Origin: Amycolatopsis tolypomycina
GTDB lineage: Bacteria > Actinomycetota > Actinomycetes > Mycobacteriales > Pseudonocardiaceae
Reading direction: 5' to 3'
DNA: 64,000 bases
Assembly (NCBI RefSeq): GCF_900105945.1
Contig: NZ_FNSO01000004.1
Coordinates: 6,514,001 to 6,578,000, forward strand
Position numbers and translations under genes: made by a program. The notes under the pieces were generated by a model. The model was given only the letters and a program-made list of their open reading frames with translations, did no database searches and had not been told where the DNA came from. Below, one piece after another: positions 14,646 to 22,419 of this stretch; within the stretch, counting starts at the first letter, position 1; each line of letters begins with the position of its first letter.

Positions 14646-15991
14646 GCCAGGCGCAGGACGGCCGCGGCGCTGCGGTCGACGTCGGCCTCCGTCGTCGCCC
14701 AGCCGGACACCGAGATCCGCAGGTACCGGCGGCCGCGCCAGGTGGTGCCGCCGAGCCAGCACGTGCCGTCGTCCTGGACCTTCCGGATGAGCGCGTCGGT
14801 GTCGTCGCCGAAGGACACCAGGACCTGGTTGAGGACGACGTCGTTGGCGATCTCGGCACCGCCGTCGGCGAGCCTCCCGGCGAAGCGGCGCGCGAGCCGG
14901 CAGCAGCGGTCGACGAGCTCGGCGACGCCGTCGCGGCCCAGCTCGCGCAGCGCCGCCCAGACGGCGAACCCGCGGGCGCGGCGCGACGACTCCAGCGTCA
15001 GGTCGCCCATGCCGGACACCTCGCCGGCGCCGGTGAGATAGGCGGCCCGGTAGGCGATCGCGGCGGCGTGGACGTCCGGGCGGGCGCAGAAGACGAAGCC
15101 GGAGTCGTACGGGACGTTGAGCCACTTGTGGCCGTCGCAGGCCCAGGAGTCGGCGAGTTCGACGCCGTCGAGCAGGGCGCGGGTTTTCGGATTCGCCGCG
15201 GCCCAGAGGCCGAAGGCGCCGTCGACGTGGATCCAGGCGTCGCCCGCGGCCGCACGGGCGGCCCGGAGGTCGTCGCACGCGCCGGTGTTGACGTTCCCCG
15301 CCTGCAGGCAGACGATCAGCGGCCCGCGGCCGGCTTCGCACACCCGGCGGAGGTCGCCGACGTCGATCGCGCCCTGCGGACCGGCCTTGACCGGCTCGAC
15401 GACCCGGGTGCCGAAGCCGAGCAGCCGCAGGGCGCGGTCGACGGTGGCGTGCCGTTCTTCGCTCGCGACGACCCGGACGCGCGGGGCCCCGGCGAGCCCG
15501 TCGCGCTCGACGTCCCAGCCGGCTTCGGCGAGCACGTGGTGCCGCGCGGCGGCGAGGCCGGCGGTGTTCGCGGCCTGTCCGCCGGTGACGAACCCGGCGG
15601 AGGCGCCCGCCGGGATGCCGAGCAGCTCCTTGAGCCAGCCACCGGCCACGTCCTCGGCGGCGGCCGCGGCGGGCGAGAGGACGGCGTTGAAGCCGTTCTG
15701 GTCCCACCCGGCGGCCAGGACGTCCGCCGCGGTGGCGGCGGGGAGGGCACCGCCGATGACGAAGCCGAAGAAGCGCGGCCCGGCGGTGGCGACGAGCCCG
15801 GGTTCGGCGGCGCGGGCGAGCTGTTCGAGCACTTCGGACGGTGGGCTCGGCTCCTTCGGCAGCGGCCCGCCGAAGCCGGCCCGGAGAGCGGCGGGGTCGA
15901 CGGGCCGGGCGACGGGCCGGTCCGCAAGGGACGCGCGGTAGCGGGCGCCCAGTTCGGCGGCGCGGGCCAGCAGGGCAGGCATCTCGTCCAC
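14639..15991 (-). CDS. Pyridoxal-dependent group II decarboxylase
   Basis: A 450-residue PLP enzyme of the aromatic-amino-acid/glutamate decarboxylase (group II) family, with domain from about 30 to 400. Visible are the substrate/PLP region (FVTGGQAANTAGLAAARH), the cofactor Asp (HVDGAFGLWAA) and the Schiff-base Lys in ACDGHKWLNVPYDSG. The HKWLNVPYD context is typical of the actinobacterial aspartate aminotransferase-superfamily members annotated as decarboxylases, so the true substrate is uncertain. It starts at ATG 15991 after a short gap from the YdeI gene. Confidence 0.87.
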   Translation of the reverse strand: MDEMPALLARAAELGARYRASLADRPVARPVDPAALRAGFGGPLPKEPSPPSEVLEQLARAAEPGLVATAGPRFFGFVIGGALPAATAADVLAAGWDQNGFNAVLSPAAAAAEDVAGGWLKELLGIPAGASAGFVTGGQAANTAGLAAARHHVLAEAGWDVERDGLAGAPRVRVVASEERHATVDRALRLLGFGTRVVEPVKAGPQGAIDVGDLRRVCEAGRGPLIVCLQAGNVNTGACDDLRAARAAAGDAWIHVDGAFGLWAAANPKTRALLDGVELADSWACDGHKWLNVPYDSGFVFCARPDVHAAAIAYRAAYLTGAGEVSGMGDLTLESSRRARGFAVWAALRELGRDGVAELVDRCCRLARRFAGRLADGGAEIANDVVLNQVLVSFGDDTDALIRKVQDDGTCWLGGTTWRGRRYLRISVSGWATTEADVDRSAAAVLRLAQ

Positions 15992-16025
15992 GCACCGACT
16001 GTAGGCCGAATTCGCGCCGCCGCGG

Positions 16026-16071
16026 GTCGTGAGTGGTACGGCGTGTTCTAACCCGCCTTACCACTCACGAC
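16026..16071. repeat. Inverted repeat (family 3), overlaps a gene end
   Basis: GTCGTGAGTGGTA (16026-16038) and its exact complement (16059-16071) form a 13-bp stem with a 20-bp loop. The right arm lies inside the last codons of the YdeI-like gene. It probably ends that transcript before the decarboxylase start at 15991. Confidence 0.65.
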
Positions 16072-16632
16072 GGGTGGGTGGGCGGCCCGGCGGTTCTCCC
16101 GGGCCAGCGCCACCGTCGTCGCGATCCGCCGCTGCCGGGTCTCCGGCCGTTTCGCGCGAGCGATCCACTCCAGGATCAGCCGCCGCGACGAGGGTGGGAA
16201 CTCCGCGAAGTACCGCGCTGACACGGCATCCGCGTCGAGCGCGGTCCGCAGATCCGGCGGCACCACGCCGTCCTGCGCCTCGGCCAGCACGTCCCACGTC
16301 CCGGTCCGCCGGGCCAGGTCGACCACCGCCTGACCGGCCGGCGTCATCAGCCCGGCCGCCGTCAGCCGCGCCACCCGCTCCCGGTTCACCCGGCTCCAGG
16401 TGCTTCCCGGCTTCCGCGGCGTGAAGCACAGGTACGTGCTGTCGGCGTCCCGTCGCAGCGCCTTGCTGTCGATCCACCCGAAGCACAGCGCCTGCTCCAT
16501 CGCCTCGTGGATCCGCACCCCCGGCACCGCGCTCCCCTTGCGCCGGATCACCAGCCACACCGATGTCTCGCGAGCCGCCGCGAGCCACGCACGCCACTCC
16601 TCGGCCGAGGAGACCTCCAACACCTTGTCCAT
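16048..16632 (-). CDS. YdeI/OmpD-associated family protein
   Basis: A 194-residue protein with the signature EEWRAWLAAARETSVWLVIRRKGSAVPGVRIHEAMEQALCFGWIDSKALRRDADSTYLCFTPRKPGSTWSRVNRERV, shared by the YdeI/OmpD-associated (bacteriocin-protection, DUF1801-linked) group. No catalytic activity is established. ATG 16632 opens the conserved part; no upstream start is needed. It is divergent from the GNAT gene with an 85-bp gap. Confidence 0.85.
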   Translation of the reverse strand: MDKVLEVSSAEEWRAWLAAARETSVWLVIRRKGSAVPGVRIHEAMEQALCFGWIDSKALRRDADSTYLCFTPRKPGSTWSRVNRERVARLTAAGLMTPAGQAVVDLARRTGTWDVLAEAQDGVVPPDLRTALDADAVSARYFAEFPPSSRRLILEWIARAKRPETRQRRIATTVALARENRRAAHPPVVSGKAG

Positions 16633-16717
16633 GCCTCCATCGTCGTCACCTAAGTGTTCATCTTCTGAGCACTTTTGCTCGGGAACAATCGGCGCCCTCC
16701 CGGCGTAGCGTCCTGGT

Positions 16718-17251
16718 ATGGAGACCCCGTTGAGCACCGACCGGCTCGTGATCCGGGACTGGACGCCTGCCGACGCCGAAGCCGCGTTCGCCGTCTACGG
16801 CGCGGAGGACGTCACGCACTGGCTGACCCCGGCCATGGACCGCGTCGGCGACATCGGCGCGATGCGCGCGGTGCTGCACGCCTGGCAGGAGGCGCAGCCG
16901 AACCTGCCGCCGCCGCGCGGCCGGTGGGCGATCGAGCGCAAAGAGGACGGTGCGGTGATCGGCGGCCTCGGCATCCGGCTGCTGCCACCGTTCGAAGAGG
17001 ACCTCGAACTGAGCTGGCAGCTCGCCCCCGGCGTCTGGGGCAAGGGCTACGCGTCCGAGGCGGCGACCGCGCTCATCGAGTGGGCGTTCACCCAGGACAC
17101 CGAGGAGCTGTTCGCCGTCGCGCGGCCGAACAACACGCGGGCGATCGCGGTCGCCAAGCGGCTCGGCATGAACTGGGTCGGCGAGACCGACAAGTACTAC
17201 AACCTGCGGCTGCAGGTGTACCGGATCCGGCACACCGACATCATCGGCTGA
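16718..17251 (+). CDS. GNAT N-acetyltransferase (RimJ/RimL type)
   Basis: A 177-residue acetyltransferase. The start TDRLVIRDWTPADAEAAFAVYG, the core ELSWQLAPGVWGKGYASEAATALIEWAF (acetyl-CoA-binding V/AxGxGYA) and ARPNNTRAIAVAKRLGMNWVGE are hallmarks of the RimJ/RimL-like branch. It would acetylate an amino group of a protein or small molecule, target unknown. Start METPLSTDRL at 16718. It overlaps the convergent F420-type gene by 11 bp. Confidence 0.88.
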   Translation: METPLSTDRLVIRDWTPADAEAAFAVYGAEDVTHWLTPAMDRVGDIGAMRAVLHAWQEAQPNLPPPRGRWAIERKEDGAVIGGLGIRLLPPFEEDLELSWQLAPGVWGKGYASEAATALIEWAFTQDTEELFAVARPNNTRAIAVAKRLGMNWVGETDKYYNLRLQVYRIRHTDIIG

Positions 17252-17717
17252 CCGGCTCCAGCAGGAAGACGCGGATTTCGCGGTGCTCGGCCCGCACGGC
17301 GTACCGGTCGTACGCGGGCCAGTAGGCCGCGACCGCGTCCCACATCTCCCGGCGCTCGTCCCCGGTCAGGAGCCGCCCGGCGACGTCGATCGCGCGCCCG
17401 TGCAGCGCGACCGTCGCCGCCGGGTTCGCCAGCAGGTTCGCCGACCACGCCGGGTGCTCCTCGCCGCCCCAGTTCGAGCCGATCACGACGTACCCGCCGG
17501 CCCGCTCGACGTACAGCAGCGGCACCTGGCGGGGCTCGCCGCTGCGCCGCCCGATCGTCGTGAGCAGCAGCGTCCGCAGCCCCACCGCCGCGCCGACGCC
17601 GACCCGGCCGCCGCTGATCCGCAGCAGCACCCGGTCGGCGGGCACCAGCGCCCGCCCGAGCACCGCGAACGCCCTGCTCTTGCCGAACCCGGCGAAGACA
17701 CCCCGCAAACCAGCCAC
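17241..17717 (-). CDS. Nitroreductase/deazaflavin (F420)-dependent family protein
   Basis: A 158-residue member of the Ddn/PNPOx-like split-barrel family: LRTLLLTTIGRRSGEPRQVPLLYVERAGGYVVIGSNWGGEEHPAWSANLLANPAATVALHGRAIDVAGRLLTGDERREMW is diagnostic. Relatives in mycobacteria use reduced cofactor F420 to reduce quinones or nitro compounds. Start ATG 17717, 33 bp from the divergent methyltransferase. Confidence 0.88.
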   Translation of the reverse strand: MAGLRGVFAGFGKSRAFAVLGRALVPADRVLLRISGGRVGVGAAVGLRTLLLTTIGRRSGEPRQVPLLYVERAGGYVVIGSNWGGEEHPAWSANLLANPAATVALHGRAIDVAGRLLTGDERREMWDAVAAYWPAYDRYAVRAEHREIRVFLLEPVSR

Positions 17718-17750
17718 GCCGGGATCCTAGGTCTGGCAGGGTGGACGGTC

Positions 17751-18380
17751 ATGACCAGCCCCGAAACCGCCGCCGAGGTCTTCGACGCGCTCGGCACGGA
17801 CTACGAGACCGCCTTTCCCGATCAGACCGGGCAGAAGGCCGTGCTCGAATGGCTGCTCGGCCGCCTCTCGCCCGGCGCCACGGTCGTCGACCTCGGCTCG
17901 GGCACCGGCCGTCCAGTCGCCGAGACCCTCGCCGCCGCCGGGCACGACATCACCGGGTATGACATCTCGGCGAAGATGATCGAAATCGCGCGAGCCCGGG
18001 TCCCGGCCGCGCGGTTCGAACAGGCCGACCTCCGTGCGCTGACCCGGCCTGCTGGGAGCCTGGACGCCGTCACGGCATTCTTTTCCCTCCTCCAGATGAC
18101 CCGCGGCGAACTCGACGCGGTGCTGGCCAAGGTGGCGACGTGGCTCGTGCCCGGCGGCCACTTCGTGCTCGGCACGGTGGCCGCGGACGCCGACGAGGTC
18201 GAGTCCAGCTTCCTCGGGCACCCGATCCGCGCGAGCAGCTACTTGCCCGGGAAGTTCGTCGCGCGGCTGGAGGGCGCCGGCCTGGAGATCGTCTACCGCG
18301 AACTGGTCCGGTACGAGTCGAGCCATCCCGGCGTCCGGCCGGAGGAACAGCTCTACCTGACCGCGCGCAGGCCCGGCTGA
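17751..18380 (+). CDS. Class I SAM-dependent methyltransferase
   Basis: A 209-residue Rossmann methyltransferase. Motif I is VVDLGSGTGRPVAETL, followed by an acidic strand-2 end (ITGYDISAKMIEIAR) and FEQADLRAL. It resembles small-molecule methyltransferases of the Methyltransf_25 type. ATG 17751 is the first start after the divergent gene; the product opens MTSPETAAEVFDALGTDYE. The substrate is not evident. Confidence 0.85.
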   Translation: MTSPETAAEVFDALGTDYETAFPDQTGQKAVLEWLLGRLSPGATVVDLGSGTGRPVAETLAAAGHDITGYDISAKMIEIARARVPAARFEQADLRALTRPAGSLDAVTAFFSLLQMTRGELDAVLAKVATWLVPGGHFVLGTVAADADEVESSFLGHPIRASSYLPGKFVARLEGAGLEIVYRELVRYESSHPGVRPEEQLYLTARRPG

Positions 18381-18475
18381 GCCGTCAAGACCCCACGACG
18401 TCGATCACCCGACGGACATGAATTTTGCTCAACTTCGTGCATGTCCCGGGCGGCTCACCCGAGCTAAAGTGAGGA

Positions 18476-19654
18476 ATGGGCATCGAAGCTCTGGCCAGGC
18501 CGGTACCTCGCGAGCACCGCGAGCTGCTGCGCGAGATGCTGGCCAGGCTCCCCGAGTTCGCCGACCGCCTGGCCCGGCTGCTCAGTGAGCAGGACGAGTT
18601 CTACCGGCAGGTCGAGGACGTCGCCCCCGGCGAGCTGCGGCAGGTCTGCCGGGCCAACCTCGAACGCGCGCTGACGGCACTGGCCGAGGGCCACGGCCTC
18701 GCCCTCGACGCCGCCCGCAAGACCGGGCTCACCCAGGCGCGCCAGGGCATCCCCCTGCCCGCGGTGCTGCGCGCGTTCCGGATCGGCGGCACCTTCGTCT
18801 ACGAAGGACTCCTCGAGCTGGCCGGCCCGGAGTTCCTCAACCCGACCCGGACGATCGAGATCAACTCCTACGTCTGGAAGGCGATCGACCTCTACTCCGA
18901 CGCGCTGACCACGGCGTACGAGGAGGTCGCGGCCGAGCCGTCGCACGCGAACGCGCGGCTGCTGGACGACCTGCTGCGCGGCCGGCTCGCCGGCCAGGCG
19001 GAGATGGAGGCCGCGGCCCGCGAGCTGGGCCTGCCGACCGCGGGCATGTTCGTCGCGGTGGTCACCGAACGCGTCGAGCCGGACGACCACGACTCCGTCG
19101 AGGCGCTGCTGCGGGCGCGGCGCTGGCGGTCGGCGTGGCGGCCCGGCGGCGAGGCGGGCCTGGTCGCGGTCGACCGGATCGAGGACGTCCGGCGGCTGCG
19201 CGAGGTGCTGGGTTCGCTGCCGGTGGCGGCCGGGATGAGCAAGCCGTTCACCGGCTTCCCCGACGTCCCGGACGCCCTGCACCGGGCCCGGATCGCCCGC
19301 CGCTCGCTGCCGTCGGCGACGGCCGGCGTGGTGGTGTTCGGCGACTCGCCGGTGACGACGCTGGTCGCGGCGGCGCCGGGGATGGCCCGCGACGTCGTCC
19401 GGTCGGCGCTGGCCGGCGTGCTCGCCCTGCCGGCGGCGGAGCGCAAGGTCCTGCTCGACACGCTGCTGGCGTGGTTCGCCGGCCACGGTTCGGCGAAGGA
19501 GGCGGCCGACCGCCTGTTCGTGCACCCCAACACGGTCCGCTACCGGCTGCGCCGCGTGCAGGAGCTGACCAAGCGCGACCTCACCGACCCGGTGGACATC
19601 GGCGAGCTGTACGTCGCACTCGAGTCGGTCCGCCTGGATCCGGAGCCGGAGTGA
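18476..19654 (+). CDS. PucR-family regulator (C-terminal HTH)
   Basis: A 392-residue regulator. The first ~150 residues are helical and resemble the RsbR-like amino domain of CdaR/PucR proteins. A central GGDEF-like fold follows, then the PucR HTH at the carboxyl end (LLDTLLAWFAGHGSAKEAADRLFVHPNTVRYRLRRVQELTKRDLTDPVDIGELYVALESVRL). ATG 18476 follows a GTGAGGA site. Such proteins sense metabolites and activate transport or catabolic genes. There is no adjacent obvious target; the DUF2975 gene lies downstream. Confidence 0.88.
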   Translation: MGIEALARPVPREHRELLREMLARLPEFADRLARLLSEQDEFYRQVEDVAPGELRQVCRANLERALTALAEGHGLALDAARKTGLTQARQGIPLPAVLRAFRIGGTFVYEGLLELAGPEFLNPTRTIEINSYVWKAIDLYSDALTTAYEEVAAEPSHANARLLDDLLRGRLAGQAEMEAAARELGLPTAGMFVAVVTERVEPDDHDSVEALLRARRWRSAWRPGGEAGLVAVDRIEDVRRLREVLGSLPVAAGMSKPFTGFPDVPDALHRARIARRSLPSATAGVVVFGDSPVTTLVAAAPGMARDVVRSALAGVLALPAAERKVLLDTLLAWFAGHGSAKEAADRLFVHPNTVRYRLRRVQELTKRDLTDPVDIGELYVALESVRLDPEPE

Positions 19655-19675
19655 TCGTTTCCCGATCACTACCGA

Positions 19676-19704
19676 TTGACTTTCGATAGGAAGCGCGCGA
19701 TAGT
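19676..19704 (+). promoter_or_regulatory. Promoter of DUF2975/XRE operon; start probably leaderless
   Basis: TTGACT (19676-19681), 17 bp, GATAGT (19699-19704). The ATG at 19711 begins 6 bp after the -10 and has no ribosome site, so transcription probably begins at the start codon. Confidence 0.6.
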
Positions 19705-19710
19705 CGGCGC

Positions 19711-20190
19711 ATGGTTACCGAGAGATGGGCCGTTGCCGCGCTCAGATTCTTCCTCGTGGTGCTGTTCGGCGTCCTCGTCGTATTCCAGACGATGTCCCTG
19801 CCGGGCGGCATCGCCTACCACGCGCAGCAGAACCCGCACGACGCTCCGCTGCGCTGGCCGCTGACCGCCATCGCCGTGTTCCTCGTGCTGTGCGTGCAGG
19901 TGGTGGTCGTTGCGACGTGGAAGCTGCTGACCCTGGTCAAGAAGGACCGGATCTTCACCCCGGCGTCCCTGAAGTGGGTCGACGCGATCGTCTGGGCGGT
20001 CGCGGCCGCGTGGCTGGTGGTCGCCGGCATGCTGCTGTTCGTCGGCTTCAACGCGGACGACCCGGGGATGCCGATGCTGCTGTTCCTGGTGACGGTGGCG
20101 ATCACGGTGGTCGGCCTGCTGATGGTGGTCATGCGCGCCCTGCTGCGGCAGGCGACGGCGCTGCGCTCCGACATGGAAACGGTCATCTGA
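19711..20190 (+). CDS. DUF2975 membrane protein
   Basis: A 159-residue protein with four hydrophobic helices (RFFLVVLFGVLVVFQTM, LTAIAVFLVLCVQVVVVATWKLL, VWAVAAAWLVVAGMLLFVGF, LLFLVTVAITVVGLLMVVM). This is the DUF2975 pattern, almost always paired with a small Cro/C1-type regulator, as here. The helix 2-3 linker TLVKKDRIFTPASLKWVDAI is conserved in the family. Function unknown. Translationally coupled to the next gene (TGATG). Confidence 0.88.
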   Translation: MVTERWAVAALRFFLVVLFGVLVVFQTMSLPGGIAYHAQQNPHDAPLRWPLTAIAVFLVLCVQVVVVATWKLLTLVKKDRIFTPASLKWVDAIVWAVAAAWLVVAGMLLFVGFNADDPGMPMLLFLVTVAITVVGLLMVVMRALLRQATALRSDMETVI

Positions 20191-20402
20191 TGCCGATCGT
20201 CGTGCGCATCGACGTCGAACTGGCCAAGCGCAAGATGAGCGTCGGGGAGTTCGCGGAGAAGGTCGGGCTGACCCCGGCCAACGTGGCGGTGCTGAAGAAC
20301 GGCCGCGCCAAGGCGGTCCGCTTCAGCACCTTGGAGGCGATGTGCCGGGTGCTCGGCTGCCAGCCCGGCGACCTGCTGGAGTGGGTCGAGGACGAGGTCT
20401 AG
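20190..20402 (+). CDS. Small XRE/Cro-type HTH regulator (YozG-like)
   Basis: A 70-residue single-domain HTH protein: MPIVVRIDVELAKRKMSVGEFAEKVGLTPANVAVLKNGRAKAVRFSTLEAMCRVLGCQPGDLLEWVE. It overlaps the DUF2975 stop by one base and is co-transcribed. Partners of DUF2975 are presumed to control the pair. Its stop overlaps the convergent MarR gene by 4 bp. Confidence 0.9.
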   Translation: MPIVVRIDVELAKRKMSVGEFAEKVGLTPANVAVLKNGRAKAVRFSTLEAMCRVLGCQPGDLLEWVEDEV

Positions 20403-20863
20403 CCCAGGTCGGCGGGCCGCACGCGCAGCTTGGCGGCGATCCGGGCGAGCGTCTCCTGCTCGGCCGCGGTGAGCGGGTCGAGGACGTCCAGCACGCTCCG
20501 CACGTGCGTCGGCGCGGCCCCTTTCACGACGCCGAACCCGGCATCGGAGAGGGCGACGAGGGTGTACCGGCCGTCATCCGGGTCCGGCGAACGCCGGACC
20601 CAGCCGCGCTGCTCGAACCGCTTGACCACATTGGACAGCCGGGAGAGCGAACCGTTGGCCAGGTAGGCGAGTTCGCTCATCCGCAGCCGGCGCTCGGGCG
20701 CCTCCGAGATGTGGCTGAGGGTGAGGTACTCGAAGAGCGTCAGGCCGGCTTCGTGCTGCAGCGGCGCCTCGAGGCGGCCCGGGAGCAGCAGGATGAGCGA
20801 GACCAGCCCGGTCCAGGCTTCTTTTTCGGCCGGGCTGAGCCAGCGCGGGCCTTCTTGGTCCAT
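20399..20863 (-). CDS. MarR-family regulator
   Basis: A 154-residue winged-HTH protein. LTLFEYLTLSHISEAPERRLRMSELAYLANGSLSRLSNVVKRFEQRGWVRRSPDPDDGRYTLVALSDAGFGVV includes recognition helix and wing. ATG 20863. It is divergent from a RidA-family gene; the gap contains an exceptionally long symmetrical operator that it presumably binds, repressing both. Confidence 0.9.
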   Translation of the reverse strand: MDQEGPRWLSPAEKEAWTGLVSLILLLPGRLEAPLQHEAGLTLFEYLTLSHISEAPERRLRMSELAYLANGSLSRLSNVVKRFEQRGWVRRSPDPDDGRYTLVALSDAGFGVVKGAAPTHVRSVLDVLDPLTAAEQETLARIAAKLRVRPADLG

Positions 20864-20883
20864 GCCGGGAGCCTAACCATCCG

Positions 20884-20939
20884 CGAATGACTTCACGCTT
20901 GAAGTCGTGCTATGTTGACTTCAAGCGTGAAGTCATTCG
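20884..20939. promoter_or_regulatory. 23-bp-arm inverted repeat: double MarR operator
   Basis: Arms 20884-20906 and 20917-20939 are perfectly complementary. Each arm itself contains a dyad, GACTTCACGCTTGAAGTC (20889-20906) and GACTTCAAGCGTGAAGTC (20917-20934). The 10 bp between them contain TATGTT (20911-20916), a likely -10 box for the RidA gene. Two dimers could therefore flank and occlude the promoter. Confidence 0.8.
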
Positions 20940-20950
20940 AAGGGAAGCGC

Positions 20951-21358
20951 ATGTTCTACGTAACTCCCGGCTACAGCCCCCGCCACCTCGAGGCACTGCA
21001 CTACAGCCAGGCGGTCCGCATCGGCAACCGGGTGGAGATATCGGGCCAGGGCGGCTGGGACGACAACACGGTGTTCCCGGCGGACCTGGAGGAGGAGATC
21101 ATCCGGGCGTTCGACAACGTGGAGCGGACACTGGCCACGGCGAGCGCGAGCTGGGCGGACGTGGTGTCGGTGGATTCGTTCCACATCCCGACCGCGCCGG
21201 ACACGATCGGGGACGAGCACACGCGGGTGATGGTGGAGCAGTTCCGCAAGCGGATGGGTGACCGGGCACCGATCTGGACGCAGATCGGCGTCGCGGCGCT
21301 GGGGGCACCGGGGATGCGGGTGGAGATCCGAGCCACGGCCGTGGTCGCCGAGGACTGA
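20951..21358 (+). CDS. RidA/YjgF-family protein
   Basis: A 135-residue RidA-like trimeric protein: LHYSQAVRIGNRVEISGQGGWDDNTVFPADLEEEIIRAFDNVERTLATASASWADVVSVDSFHIP...WTQIGVAALGAPGMRVEIRATAVV. The late Arg-Val-Glu-Ile-Xaa-Ala pattern is kept, and the family Arg that binds keto/imino acids is in MRVEIRA. RidA proteins hydrolyse reactive enamines or imines. ATG 20951 follows GAAGGGAAG, preferred over an upstream start within the operator. Confidence 0.88.
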   Translation: MFYVTPGYSPRHLEALHYSQAVRIGNRVEISGQGGWDDNTVFPADLEEEIIRAFDNVERTLATASASWADVVSVDSFHIPTAPDTIGDEHTRVMVEQFRKRMGDRAPIWTQIGVAALGAPGMRVEIRATAVVAED

Positions 21359-21470
21359 GCCGCGCGGCAGGCCGCCGGCCAGCCCTCGCCCGCCCTCGCC
21401 GCCCGCCTCGCCCGCCGGCCGCGCAGAGCCCCGGCCACCCGCTCGCGTAGGGCGGCCACAGCCCAGCTCA

Positions 21471-21617
21471 AGCGCCCCAATGTGGCGTTCGGTGCGTCCA
21501 ACGCACCCAATGTGGCGTTCGGTGCATCCAACGCACCCAATGTGGCGTTCGGTGCATCCAACGCACCCAATGTGGCGTTCGGTGCGTCCAACGCACCCAA
21601 CGCCACATTGGGGCGCT
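21471..21617. repeat. Palindromic repeat (family 1) with four 30-bp tandem units
   Basis: Outer arms AGCGCCCCAATGTGGCGTT (21471-21489) and its complement (21599-21617) enclose tandem 30-bp units starting CCCAATGTGGCGTTCGGTGC at 21476, 21506, 21536 and 21566. Units differ by single changes (GTGCG/GTGCA). It lies between the converging RidA and hypothetical genes. The stretch 21359-21470 before it is otherwise empty. Confidence 0.9.
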
Positions 21618-21649
21618 CGGGACCAGGCCGGGCGAGCAGCGGGCGAAGG

Positions 21650-22165
21650 TCAAGCCGCGTCGGCGTCCACCAAGCGGGCCAGCTCCAGCAGTGTCCCCTC
21701 GAAGCCCGGGCCCGCCGTCAACGCCACCGTCAGCGGCCCGCCGCGGCGATCGCGGCCCACCGGCAGCGTCACCGCCGGCTCCGTCCACTGGGGACGGTCC
21801 ACACCGGCCGATACCACCACGTCCGGGCGGGCCGGGCGGTGTCGCCGGCCGCCCGCGTCGAGGTCGAGCACCACGTTCCCGTGCAACGAAAGCAGCGCTG
21901 CCACGTCCGCCACCGCGTCCCGCAGCTCGCGGTTCGCTATCGAGTCCGAATGCGCGCCGATCGCCGGGCGGGCCGGCGACCCGTCGTGGGTCAGGCGGGG
22001 CACTATCGCCCCCAAGTCACCCGACGCGCACGTCACCACCCGGATGCCCGGCACGCCCGCCAGCGGGTCGCTGATGCTGATCCCCGCGCTCGCGGCGGCC
22101 GCCACGATCCGGGCCCGCCAGCGCGCCGTCGCCGCGATGGCGACTTTTGTTGGGTCCTGCGACAA
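21650..22165 (-). CDS. Hypothetical protein
   Basis: About 171 residues, no family recognised. It opens LSQDPTKVAIAATARWRARIVAAAASAGI and continues with alternating hydrophobic strands (GIRVVTCASGDLGAIVPRL, NVVLDLDAGGRRH, GPLTVALTAGPGFEGTLLELARL) that look like an alpha/beta fold. TTG 22165 is chosen for the AAGGAG at 22181-22176. The start codon lies inside a 7-bp hairpin (22144-22150/22162-22168 in plus coordinates), so initiation may be modulated. Confidence 0.5.
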   Translation of the reverse strand: MSQDPTKVAIAATARWRARIVAAAASAGISISDPLAGVPGIRVVTCASGDLGAIVPRLTHDGSPARPAIGAHSDSIANRELRDAVADVAALLSLHGNVVLDLDAGGRRHRPARPDVVVSAGVDRPQWTEPAVTLPVGRDRRGGPLTVALTAGPGFEGTLLELARLVDADAA

Positions 22166-22371
22166 AAGGGGGTTTCTCCTTCGTGGTCCGGGCGCGGCGG
22201 CGTGAGGATCGTCCGATGGTGGGCCCGTGCCCGTTGTGCCCGGGAACAAACATGTTTGGTCGCTTGGTCCGAACGGCCGTGCGCATGCGACCTTCCGGTC
22301 GCACCGGACGTCTGTGACCGCGAGTCACACTTTGACGCGCGACGTGGCGCGGGCCACTATCCGTGCACCTG

Positions 22372-22387
22372 ATTACCGCCGGGTAAT
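22372..22387. promoter_or_regulatory. Dyad element ATTACC-N4-GGTAAT upstream of the DUF3068 gene
   Basis: Perfect 6-bp arms with spacer GCCG, 32 bp before the TTG start. A possible promoter TTGACG (22332-22337), 17 bp, CACTAT (22355-22360) puts the transcription start immediately before the dyad. The same element recurs at 24278, 26802, 28482 and 33901. Confidence 0.65.
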
Positions 22388-22419
22388 TTGCGTGTCCGGA
22401 GTACGACCCAGGAGGACCG

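Noticed and set aside
21476..21595. CRISPR-like direct repeats
   Set aside because: The 30-bp units are contiguous with no unique spacers and the array is enclosed by long inverted arms. No cas genes are nearby.
21482..21788. Repetitive frames through the 21471 repeat
   Set aside because: They translate the palindromic repeat units only, such as MWRSVRPTHP, and are not proteins.
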